A stretch of 8,679 nt of DNA from Betaproteobacteria bacterium (GTDB lineage: Bacteria; Pseudomonadota; Gammaproteobacteria; Burkholderiales; SG8-41). The stretch covers positions 1 through 8,679 of the forward strand of contig JAOUIN010000091.1 in the NCBI GenBank assembly GCA_029883965.1. Reading direction: 5' to 3'. Position 1 is the stretch's first letter. Each line of letters opens with the position of its first letter. Shown here one piece after another: positions 1 through 7,443 of the stretch. The notes under the pieces were generated by a model. That model saw only the letters and a list, made by a program, of their open reading frames with translations. It did not search any database and had not been told where the DNA came from. A program made the translations under genes and the position numbers.

Positions 1-854
1 CCGTGGACACGCCGGACGATGTGGTGGCAACGTCGCTTTACCTTACCCAGAAGCTGGGGGAGCGCAACAGAATCGCGATCGGCAAGTTCAACCCCGTTGA
101 TTTGCTGGCGGCAGACCCCTTCTACGGTGGTTGGGGCATTGACCGTTTCATGAATCTGATTCTTGCTGCGCCACCGAGCGGACTCATCCCTGTCGTATTC
201 ATGGGGGCGATCGCTTCCATCAAGACCGAGCCGGTTGATTGGACTGTCATGGTCTTCGATCCCAACGACCGCACCAAAGACTATTTTCCCGGTGATTTGT
301 TTAAGGACGGGGTAAACGTTTCGGTCAGCGGCGCGCATACGACCACAATCGCCGGACGCAAGACCAGCTATGTGGTCACCGGGATTTACAGCACGGCCGA
401 AGGGGTTGATTACTCGTCACTGCCGCCCGGTTACACGACGACGACCAAAAAGGGCTCATACAACGTCGCGTTTGAGTTCAAGCACAATTTGCAGGAGAGC
501 ACGGCGCAAGCGGATGCCGGTTGGGGTTTCTATTTCAAAGTGGCCACCGCTGACGGCAATCCCAACTATGTGCAGTCATCGGTAATTGCAGGGATTGGCG
601 GCCGCGCCCTGTTCTTCGGACGTCCTCGGGACAGTTTTGGCATCGGCGGGTTTCGCTATAACCTCAGCGATGTGCTGCAGAACGCCCTTTCGCCCAATAC
701 CCGGTTCCGTGACGAGTCGGGCATTTCGGTCTTTTACAGCTATGCCGTTACCCCCTGGCTGTATGTCGGTCCGGATGTTCAGTACATCAAACCGGCCGCC
801 GGGCGCTTTGACAATGCTTTGATCGTCGGGCTGCGGGCTCAGATCAGGATCTAG
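1..854 (+). CDS. Carbohydrate-selective porin, OprB family (C-terminal part)
   Basis: This is the 3' part of an outer-membrane beta-barrel porin of the OprB family, which passes sugars and other small solutes into the periplasm. The first complete codon is the GTG at 3. It is probably an internal valine, because there is no room for a signal peptide and the family is usually over 400 residues, against about 283 seen here. Supporting features are a GKFNPVDLLA stretch followed by FYGGWGIDRFMN, which resembles the channel-constriction region of OprB proteins. Alternating polar/aromatic strands such as GWGFYFKVA follow, then GIGGFRYNLSD and YAVTPWLYVGPDVQYI. The C-terminus GLRAQIRI has the alternating hydrophobic pattern of a final barrel strand, although it ends in Ile rather than the usual Phe or Trp. 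The frame is intact to the TAG at 852. The following gene is 283 bases away, so they are probably not co-transcribed. Family assignment is fairly secure; the substrate cannot be told. Confidence 0.8.
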   Translation, partial: VDTPDDVVATSLYLTQKLGERNRIAIGKFNPVDLLAADPFYGGWGIDRFMNLILAAPPSGLIPVVFMGAIASIKTEPVDWTVMVFDPNDRTKDYFPGDLFKDGVNVSVSGAHTTTIAGRKTSYVVTGIYSTAEGVDYSSLPPGYTTTTKKGSYNVAFEFKHNLQESTAQADAGWGFYFKVATADGNPNYVQSSVIAGIGGRALFFGRPRDSFGIGGFRYNLSDVLQNALSPNTRFRDESGISVFYSYAVTPWLYVGPDVQYIKPAAGRFDNALIVGLRAQIRI

Positions 855-990
855 AGTCTGTGTGTATTGGTTCTTCATCGCTGTGCAGATACTGGTTGCG
901 GCAAGGGTGTGTTTGCGCAATCCATGAGCCATGGTCGAGGTTGCACGCTATCCCTGCAAACCATTAAACGACGTAACTTATTGTTTTTTA

Positions 991-1018
991 TTCAAGTTTT
1001 TTTATTGTTCGTGATAAT
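991..1018 (+). promoter_or_regulatory. Candidate sigma-70 promoter for the gene at 1138
   Basis: The gap 855-1137 holds no convincing gene. It contains a markedly AT-rich stretch (about 961-1020) that stands out from its GC-rich surroundings. Within it, GATAAT (1013-1018) matches five of six -10 consensus bases. TTCAAG (991-996), 16 bases upstream, is a poor -35. Transcription from here would give a leader of about 110 bases before the GTG at 1138. The call rests on base composition and one box only. Confidence 0.3.
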
Positions 1019-1074
1019 GTCATGCAATGCGAGATGCTTGACCCCGCTCAATGCAGCGCAGGCAGCCGGCGCGC

Positions 1075-1086
1075 TTGCGTACGCAA
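1075..1086. promoter_or_regulatory. 12-base perfect palindrome TTGCGTACGCAA, possible operator
   Basis: TTGCGTACGCAA reads identically on both strands and lies about 50 bases upstream of the GTG start, downstream of the candidate -10 box. A related shorter palindrome, TTGCGCAA, lies at 913-920 in the same gap and shares the TTGCG/CGCAA half-sites. Such sites often bind dimeric regulators, but no regulator gene is visible here, so the function is inference. Confidence 0.3.
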
Positions 1087-1125
1087 TTACGGTTATCCTG
1101 TGCGGTGCAATTCTTATTAACGGAC

Positions 1126-1130
1126 GGAGA
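1126..1130 (+). promoter_or_regulatory. Ribosome binding site that fixes the GTG start at 1138
   Basis: GGAGA lies 7 bases before the GTG at 1138. The ATG at 1051 in the same frame has no comparable site and would place a non-signal-like extension before the obvious signal peptide. This site therefore decides the start. Confidence 0.65.
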
Positions 1131-1137
1131 TTTAAAA

Positions 1138-1755
1138 GTGAAGAAAATTCTTATGACGTTGGCTGTGGTGGGCATGACACTGCCATTGACTGCGCTGGCT
1201 CAGGCGCAGAAACCAAGTGCCACGGGTGGCACGGTAGTGGCCAGTGAAGCCGGCAAGGCCCTGATCGTTTCGACCGCCGAAATCACTGCGACGGTGATGG
1301 CGGTCAACAAGACCACGCGCACCGTGACGCTCAAGGGTCCGGAAGGCAACAGCGTCGATGTTGTCGCCGGAGAGCAGGTCAGGAACTTCGATCAGATCAA
1401 TGTCGGTGACATGGTGGTTGCCAAGTACGAACAGGCGCTTTCGCTGGAACTGAGGAAGACGCGCACCACCGGCGCACCCACCGAGACGATGGCCGCAGTA
1501 CGTGCCAAGCCGGGTGAACGGCCGGCCGGCGCAGTGGGCCGGGAAATCCACGCTCTCGTCGATGTGGTTAACGTTGATCCGAAGAAAAGCGTGATTTCGG
1601 TCAAGGGGCCGCGCGGCAACGTGTTTGATCTGCAAGTGCGCAACCAGGACCACTTCGAGGTGGTGAAGAAGGGCGATCAAATCGAAGTGGTCTACACCGA
1701 AGCGTTGGCGTTGTCAGTCGAGCCAGCGAAAAAGGCTCCGGCCAAGAAGAAGTAA
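1138..1755 (+). CDS. Exported protein of unknown function with two copies of one domain
   Basis: This 205-residue protein starts at GTG 1138, chosen because GGAGA sits 7 bases upstream and a clean signal peptide begins there. That peptide has a KK n-region, a hydrophobic core and a likely cut after AQA at residues 21-23, so the product should be periplasmic. The mature part holds two related segments, about 48-105 and 136-194. Each begins with EI, carries a KGPxGN motif (66-71 and 156-161), then a hydrophobic/GD motif (GDMVV, GDQIE) and ends with Y-x-x-AL-x-L. They are joined by an Ala/Thr/Arg/Pro-rich linker. The strand-rich pattern suggests a small beta-barrel fold, which is an inference. 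The tail AKKAPAKKK is strongly basic. Similar proteins are, from memory, common but uncharacterised in Burkholderiales. A strong terminator-like hairpin follows the stop codon, suggesting a single-gene transcript. I do not recognise a function. Confidence 0.8.
   Translation: MKKILMTLAVVGMTLPLTALAQAQKPSATGGTVVASEAGKALIVSTAEITATVMAVNKTTRTVTLKGPEGNSVDVVAGEQVRNFDQINVGDMVVAKYEQALSLELRKTRTTGAPTETMAAVRAKPGERPAGAVGREIHALVDVVNVDPKKSVISVKGPRGNVFDLQVRNQDHFEVVKKGDQIEVVYTEALALSVEPAKKAPAKKK
1279..1719 (+). repeat. Diverged internal domain duplication within the 1138 gene
   Basis: Two segments of about 58-59 codons, roughly 1279-1452 and 1543-1719, encode similar peptides. Shared landmarks are EI-x-A-x-V at the start, KGPxGN in the middle, a GD pair followed by hydrophobics, and Y-x-x-AL-x-L at the end. 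Spacing differs by two residues before KGP and one after. The copies are similar in protein but clearly diverged in DNA, so the duplication is old. Confidence 0.65.
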
Positions 1756-1765
1756 CCGTAATCCG

Positions 1766-1818
1766 CCGCCGCGCCGGTTCCAGTCGTTTGATGTATGGGA
1801 ACCGGCGCGTGCGGTTTT
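1766..1818 (+). terminator. Strong intrinsic-terminator-like hairpin between the 1138 gene and the DUF3300 gene
   Basis: CGCGCCGGTTCC (1770-1781) is a perfect inverted match of GGAACCGGCGCG (1798-1809), enclosing a 16-base loop. CCGC (1766-1769) can extend the stem with GCGG (1811-1814) across one bulged T (1810). TTTT follows at once (1815-1818). It starts 10 bases after the stop codon of the upstream gene, as expected for a terminator. It ends only 27 bases before the DUF3300 ATG, leaving almost no room for a separate promoter, so it may also work as an attenuator. Confidence 0.75.
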
Positions 1819-1845
1819 GATTGCGGCGTCAGTCGAGGAAAAACA

Positions 1846-3063
1846 ATGAAGCCGAAGTTCAGATTTCTCGCGTTCTGGTTGATTGCTGCTTTGGCGTTAA
1901 TGCCTTTGGCGCAGGCTCAGAACAATGTGCCGGCACCGTTCAAGAAAGAGGAGATCGAGCAGCTGGTCGCGCCGATCGCACTCTATCCCGACGCGCTGGT
2001 CGCACAGATCCTGATGGCGTCGACCTATCCGCTGGAAGTGGTGGAAGCGGCACGCTGGGCGAAGGCGAATCCGAAGGTCAAGGACAACGCGCTCGAAGAC
2101 GCGATGCAGAAGCAGAAGTGGGATCCGAGTGTGAAGTCGTTGACAGCCTTTCCGAGTGTGCTGGCAATGATGAACGAGAAGCTCGACATGACGCAGAAAC
2201 TGGGCGATGCATTTCTCGGCCAGCAGAAGGAAGTGCTGGCGGCCATACAGGACCTGCGCGCCAAGGCTGACAAGGCCGGCAATCTGAAGTCGGGCAAGGA
2301 GCAGACTGTTACGACCACGCAGGAAGCAGGTCAGACGGTGATCAAGATCGAACCTGCTGATCCGCAGGTGGTCTATGTCCCGACCTACAACCCGACTGTG
2401 GTTTACGGCGCGTGGCCATATCCGGCGTATCCCCCGTACTACTATTACCCGCCTGGCTATGCGGCCGGCGGTGCGTTTTTTGCCTTTACGGCCGGCGTGA
2501 TTGTGGGCAACGCGTTGTGGGGCCACTGCAATTGGGGCGGCAACAACGTCTACATCAACCACAACACCTACAACAATTTCAACAAGACCAATATCCAGAA
2601 CGGCAACTGGAATCACAATGCCGAGCATCGCAAAGGTGTGCAGTATCGCGATCAGGCAACCCAGCAGAAGTTTGGCGGTGGCCAGCGTGCCGGCGTTGAT
2701 TCGCGTGAGCAGTTTCGCGGTCGCGCTGACGAAGGCCGGAAGGATATCGCCCGTGGCGACGCCGACAATTTCAAGCGCGATGCCGCAACCAGTGACCGCG
2801 CGGGCAATCGTGAGGCTGGTGCGGCAGGTCGGCGGGGTGATACTGGCAGCCGCAGTCCGAGCGCGGGCACCAGCGATCGCAGTGCGGGTGCCGGCTTAAG
2901 CGATCGCAGCGCAGGCGCAGGTAACCGCGCCAGTGCTCCCAGCGGTTTCGACGGCATCGGCAGCGGTGAGCAGACACGTGCCAGCAGTAGCCGCGGCGCA
3001 TCCAGTCGTTCCAGCGCAGCACGGTCCGGTGGTGGTCGGTCCGGCGGCGGCCGCCGGCGATAG
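1846..3063 (+). CDS. DUF3300 family exported protein
   Basis: This 405-residue protein starts at ATG 1846, with GAGGAA 5 bases upstream; an earlier in-frame ATG at 1795 lies inside the hairpin and lacks a signal peptide. A signal peptide (1-24, likely cut after AQA) sends it to the periplasm or outer membrane. The DUF3300 region (about 35-245) is recognised from IEQLVAPIALYPDALVAQIL, then YPLEVVEAARW, and WDPSVKSLTAFPSVLAMM. Next come VVYVPTYNPTVVYGAW and a Pro/Tyr-rich segment (190-205). A Gly/Ala/Phe-rich hydrophobic stretch (206-224) and an Asn-rich segment (233-258) follow. The tail (about 285-405) is a low-complexity Arg/Gly/Ser/Ala sequence with two SDRSAGAG repeats, ending in RSGGGRSGGGRRR; it is probably disordered and strongly basic. 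The family function is not known to me. The gene lies 15 bases before the DUF2950 gene, a pairing I recall as recurrent, which suggests joint function in the envelope. Confidence 0.9.
   Translation: MKPKFRFLAFWLIAALALMPLAQAQNNVPAPFKKEEIEQLVAPIALYPDALVAQILMASTYPLEVVEAARWAKANPKVKDNALEDAMQKQKWDPSVKSLTAFPSVLAMMNEKLDMTQKLGDAFLGQQKEVLAAIQDLRAKADKAGNLKSGKEQTVTTTQEAGQTVIKIEPADPQVVYVPTYNPTVVYGAWPYPAYPPYYYYPPGYAAGGAFFAFTAGVIVGNALWGHCNWGGNNVYINHNTYNNFNKTNIQNGNWNHNAEHRKGVQYRDQATQQKFGGGQRAGVDSREQFRGRADEGRKDIARGDADNFKRDAATSDRAGNREAGAAGRRGDTGSRSPSAGTSDRSAGAGLSDRSAGAGNRASAPSGFDGIGSGEQTRASSSRGASSRSSAARSGGGRSGGGRRR
2872..2922 (+). repeat. Two SDRSAGAG-coding repeats in the DUF3300 tail
   Basis: Bases 2872-2895 and 2899-2922 encode the same octapeptide SDRSAGAG, separated by one leucine codon. 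The first 11 bases of each copy are identical (AGCGATCGCAG) and later codons differ at third positions. This fits a short tandem duplication that has drifted while the peptide was kept. Confidence 0.7.
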
Positions 3064-3078
3064 CGCGAGGAGACTGTC

Positions 3079-4083
3079 ATGACACTGCACATACTGTTCA
3101 AGGATTTCACCATGCATGCACTGCTCTCCAGCCGCGCCCTGCTATCGGCTGCGCTTGTGTTCAACATTGTCGGGACGCTGGCGATACCAGCCCATGCGGC
3201 GGACGCTCCCTCCCAGTCCGCTGCCACCAAGCAGAAAGCCGCAGCGCCAAAACAACGGACGTACGATTCGCCGGAAGCAGCGGTGAAGGATCTGATCACG
3301 GCCGCGAGGGCGGGCGATGCAAAGGGCTTGCTCGCGATTCTCGGTGCCGGCGCTAAACCCGTTATTGCTTCGGGCGATGCCGTGGCGGACAAGGCCGGTC
3401 TCGAGCGGTTTGTAAAATCGTACGACGAAGCGGCGACGATTGAACGCGCGGGTGACGCCAAAGCCATGCTCGCCACCGGCAAGGATGGCTGGCCATTTCC
3501 GATCCCGGTCGTGAAAAATGCGGCCGGATGGCGATTTGACACCCGGGCCGGCAAAGAGGAGATCATCAACCGGCGCATCGGCCGCAATGAACTGTCGGTG
3601 ATGCAGGTTTTGCAAGCCTACGTTGACGCGCAGCGCGAGTACTACCTGCGCAATCCGCAGGGCGACAAGTTGCTGCAATACGCACAGCGCGTCGTGAGCA
3701 ACCCGGGCAAACGCGATGGCCTTTACTTTCCGACCAAGGCCGGCGAACCAGTCAGTCCCCTGGGGCCGGCTGTCGACAAGGCCAAGGCCCAGGGCTACAG
3801 TGAGGCGGACCGGGAGGCGGGCTACCACGGTTATCACTTCCGCATCCTCAAGGGCCAGGGTCCGGATGCGCCGGGCGGTGCCTATGATTACATGGCACAG
3901 GGCCGGATGATCGGCGGTTTCGCGATGGTGGCGTGGCCAGTCAGCTACGGTAACTCGGGGGTGATGACTTTTCTGGTGAACCATGAGGGCGTCGTGTTCG
4001 AGAAGGATCTCGGTCCCGACACCGTTGCCGCAGTGCAGAAAATCATGAAATTCAACCCGGACAAGAGCTGGAAAAAGCCTTAA
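3079..4083 (+). CDS. DUF2950 family exported protein
   Basis: The gene encodes 334 residues from ATG 3079, which has GAGGAG 6 bases upstream. A second in-frame ATG at 3112 (323 residues) has AAGGA 7 bases upstream and gives a more typical signal peptide, with Arg8, a hydrophobic core and a likely cut after AHA. Either start is possible; the stronger ribosome site favours 3079. DUF2950 features, numbered from 3112, are YDSPEAAVKDLITAARAGD (51-69) and a WPFPIPVVK / GWRFDTRAGKEEI block (127-151). INRRIGRNEL (152-161) precedes YVDAQREY (170-177). GYHGYHFRILKGQGPDAPGG (238-257) then leads to WPVSYGNSGVMTFLVN (275-290) and the terminal FNPDKSW. The product should be periplasmic. No catalytic residue can be named, and the biochemical role is unknown to me. 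It sits 15 bases after the DUF3300 stop and 37 bases before the transglycosylase gene, so it is very probably co-transcribed with both. Confidence 0.9.
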   Translation: MTLHILFKDFTMHALLSSRALLSAALVFNIVGTLAIPAHAADAPSQSAATKQKAAAPKQRTYDSPEAAVKDLITAARAGDAKGLLAILGAGAKPVIASGDAVADKAGLERFVKSYDEAATIERAGDAKAMLATGKDGWPFPIPVVKNAAGWRFDTRAGKEEIINRRIGRNELSVMQVLQAYVDAQREYYLRNPQGDKLLQYAQRVVSNPGKRDGLYFPTKAGEPVSPLGPAVDKAKAQGYSEADREAGYHGYHFRILKGQGPDAPGGAYDYMAQGRMIGGFAMVAWPVSYGNSGVMTFLVNHEGVVFEKDLGPDTVAAVQKIMKFNPDKSWKKP

Positions 4084-4120
4084 ACGCAGATGCCAGTGAT
4101 CGGAAACGAGGTGGTAGCCA

Positions 4121-5590
4121 GTGAACGCTTATAAGTATTTGTTTTTATTGGCATTTTATTGCTGCCCCGTGTTTGCCGGCATTGTGCATGCGGCAGAACA
4201 GAAGAGCACGATACAACCGCGGCAGTTGAGTCTCGAAACCAAGCCCTGGAAGGGCGACTTCGACGAGATGCTGGAACGGCGCCAGATCCGCGTGCTGGTG
4301 CCGTACAGCCGCACGTTGTATTTCGTGGACAAGGGGCGCGAGCGTGGCATTACTGCCGACACGGTGCGTGACTTCGAACAATACCTCAACAAGAAGTACG
4401 CGAAGCAACTCGGCAAGCGTCCGCTGACGGTTTACATCATCATCACCAGTCGCGACAAGCTGCTCTCCGGAGTCGCGGAGGGCAGGGGCGATATTGCCGC
4501 CGGCAACATTACGGCGACTGAGGCGCGACGCAAGGTCGTTGACTTTCTCGCGCCGACCGACCGCAAAGCGGTGCAGGAAGTGATTGTCACGGGTCCGGCC
4601 TCACCGCAGATTGCCGCGCTCGATGAACTTTCCGGAAAAACCATACACCTGCGCAAGGCAACGAGCTATTACGAGAGCGTACTGGAGCTGAACCAGCGCC
4701 TGAAGAAGAAGCGCAAGGCGCCGGCGAAGCTCGTCGAACTGCCGGATGCACTGGAGGACGAGGACATACTCGAAATGCTGAATACCGGCCTGCTTGAATT
4801 CGCCGTGGTGGATGACTGGAAGGCAAAAATATGGGCGCAGATTCTGCCGAAGATCAAGGTGCGCGAGGACCTGGTCTTGCGCGCAGAAGCCTATACCGGC
4901 TGGGCGATGCGCAAGGGCAGTCCCAGGCTGATGGAGGTGGCAACGGATTTCTACGTCACCGAGCTGAAGAAGCGGGGCGTTCTGGAGGCACGTCAGGCCT
5001 CATATTTCAAGCGGATTAAGCAGATTAACAACAACACGGCGGGCGCAGATTACAAGCGGTTCGAGGCAGCGATCAAGCTGTTTGAGAAATACGGCGCCAA
5101 GTATGGCTTCGACCCGCTGATGCTGGCGGCTCAGGGCTACCAGGAGTCCCGCCTGGATCAAAGCGCGCGGAGCCATGTCGGCGCTATTGGCGTGATGCAG
5201 ATCATGCCTGCGACGGGCAAGGAGTTGGGTGTGGGCGATATTCAGGAAATCGAGCCCAATATCCACGGCGGCGCAAAGTATATGGACCAGCTGATGACGC
5301 GTTATTTTCCCGATGCGAAATTCAGCGATCAAGACAAACCGTTGTTTGCATTCGCCGCCTATAACGCGGGTCCCGGGCGCATCGCGCAGCTGCGCAAGCT
5401 CGCGGCGCAGCGCGGTTTGGATCCGGACAAGTGGTTCAACAATGTTGAACTGGTGGTCGCCGAAAAGGTCGGCATGGAAACCACCACTTACGTTCGCAAT
5501 ATCTTCAAATACTATGCCGCATACCGGCTGACGATGGAGGCTCAGGTTACGGCACGCAAGGCGCGCGATGCAGTCAGGGCCAAGCCGTGA
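4121..5590 (+). CDS. MltF-like membrane-associated lytic murein transglycosylase
   Basis: This 489-residue enzyme should cleave the MurNAc-GlcNAc bond of peptidoglycan, leaving 1,6-anhydro ends. The start is GTG 4121, with GAGG 9 bases upstream. A signal peptide covers about residues 1-24 (likely cut after VHA), so it acts in the periplasm. Residues about 53-288 form a family-3 solute-binding domain, as in MltF. The key stretch is GRGDIAAGNITATEARRKVVDF, where Arg136 occupies the usual ligand-binding position; this domain is expected to sense a small ligand and control activity. Residues about 325-470 form the SLT catalytic domain. The catalytic Glu342 lies in YQESRLD, followed by GAIGVMQIMPATG (354-366), EPNIHGGAKYM (378-388) and AAYNAGPGR (412-420). 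Length is close to E. coli MltF. Two cysteines (14, 15) lie in the signal peptide but do not form a proper lipobox. All expected catalytic motifs are present, so it should be active. The symbol mltF is withheld because orthology was not tested. Confidence 0.92.
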   Translation: MNAYKYLFLLAFYCCPVFAGIVHAAEQKSTIQPRQLSLETKPWKGDFDEMLERRQIRVLVPYSRTLYFVDKGRERGITADTVRDFEQYLNKKYAKQLGKRPLTVYIIITSRDKLLSGVAEGRGDIAAGNITATEARRKVVDFLAPTDRKAVQEVIVTGPASPQIAALDELSGKTIHLRKATSYYESVLELNQRLKKKRKAPAKLVELPDALEDEDILEMLNTGLLEFAVVDDWKAKIWAQILPKIKVREDLVLRAEAYTGWAMRKGSPRLMEVATDFYVTELKKRGVLEARQASYFKRIKQINNNTAGADYKRFEAAIKLFEKYGAKYGFDPLMLAAQGYQESRLDQSARSHVGAIGVMQIMPATGKELGVGDIQEIEPNIHGGAKYMDQLMTRYFPDAKFSDQDKPLFAFAAYNAGPGRIAQLRKLAAQRGLDPDKWFNNVELVVAEKVGMETTTYVRNIFKYYAAYRLTMEAQVTARKARDAVRAKP

Positions 5591-5593
5591 ATT

Positions 5594-5623
5594 CGGCTGC
5601 GGCGGCCGGCCGCTGCGAAGCCG
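5594..5623 (+). other. GC-rich palindromic segment after the transglycosylase gene
   Basis: GCGGCCGGCCGC (5602-5613) is a perfect 12-base palindrome, flanked by CGGCT (5594-5598) and AGCCG (5619-5623), which can pair. It begins 3 bases after the stop codon. No T-run follows, so a classical intrinsic terminator is unlikely. It may be an RNA hairpin that protects the 3' end or reduces read-through into the mscS-like gene. Confidence 0.3.
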
Positions 5624-5702
5624 CCCGTTCTGGACTTGTGCTCGCTCAATGAGGCATAGTCCTGCCCACAAAAAATATCCGGATTACAAAGATTTCTCCC
5701 CC

Positions 5703-7337
<1,635 letters not shown>

Positions 7338-7347
7338 GGCGTTGTCA

Positions 7348-7373
7348 GGGCTGGCAGGCCCAAGCGTATTTTT
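7348..7373 (+). terminator. Weak intrinsic terminator candidate after the MscS-like gene
   Basis: GGGCT (7348-7352) can pair with GGCCC (7357-7361), with one T-G wobble and a GGCA loop. Five Ts follow at 7369-7373 after a 7-base gap. It begins 10 bases after the stop codon. The stem is short and the T-run is displaced, so it is only a candidate, supported mainly by its position. Confidence 0.3.
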
Positions 7374-7406
7374 GCCGCAGCGTTTTCCGGGTCTGCACTG
7401 GGGTCA

Positions 7407-7437
7407 TTAGAGGGATAGTGGTGGCGCGACTTATAAT
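7407..7437 (+). promoter_or_regulatory. Promoter of the YgiQ-like gene, perfect TATAAT box
   Basis: TATAAT at 7432-7437 matches the -10 consensus exactly. The best -35 is TTAGAG (7407-7412) with a long 19-base spacing and is weak. A transcript starting the usual 6-7 bases after the -10 box would begin at about 7444, the A of the start codon. Confidence 0.55.
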
Positions 7438-7443
7438 GCGTAT

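Noticed and set aside
3..5. GTG at 3 as the true start of the porin gene
   Set aside because: No upstream sequence is visible to judge it, there is no signal peptide after it, and the family needs well over 100 more N-terminal residues; it is most likely an internal valine.
922..934. CCATG-AGC-CATGG inverted repeat as terminator of the porin gene
   Set aside because: The stem is only 5 bases and no T-run follows; no convincing terminator was found for the porin gene.
1093..1120. TTATCC/TATTAA as promoter for the 1138 gene
   Set aside because: Transcription would begin on top of the ribosome binding site at 1126-1130, which would remove it from the mRNA.
867..1247. 126-codon + strand open frame in the gap after the porin gene
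   Set aside because: It overlaps the start of the 1138 gene in another frame, has no ribosome site, and its product shows no domain or signal peptide; the segment looks like a regulatory gap.
207..2907. GCGATCGC octamers (207-214, 2873-2880, 2900-2907) as cyanobacterial HIP1-like repeats
   Set aside because: Only three copies, two of them explained by the SDRSAGAG peptide repeat, and the genes look proteobacterial.
2652..3587. 311-codon open frame on the - strand across the DUF3300 and DUF2950 genes
   Set aside because: It is antisense to two recognised families and spans their junction; the translation is low-complexity Arg/Pro/Ala/Ser.
4154..4168. Cys14-Cys15 of the transglycosylase as a lipoprotein anchor
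   Set aside because: The preceding residues (AFY) do not fit the lipobox pattern, and a normal signal-peptidase site follows at VHA.
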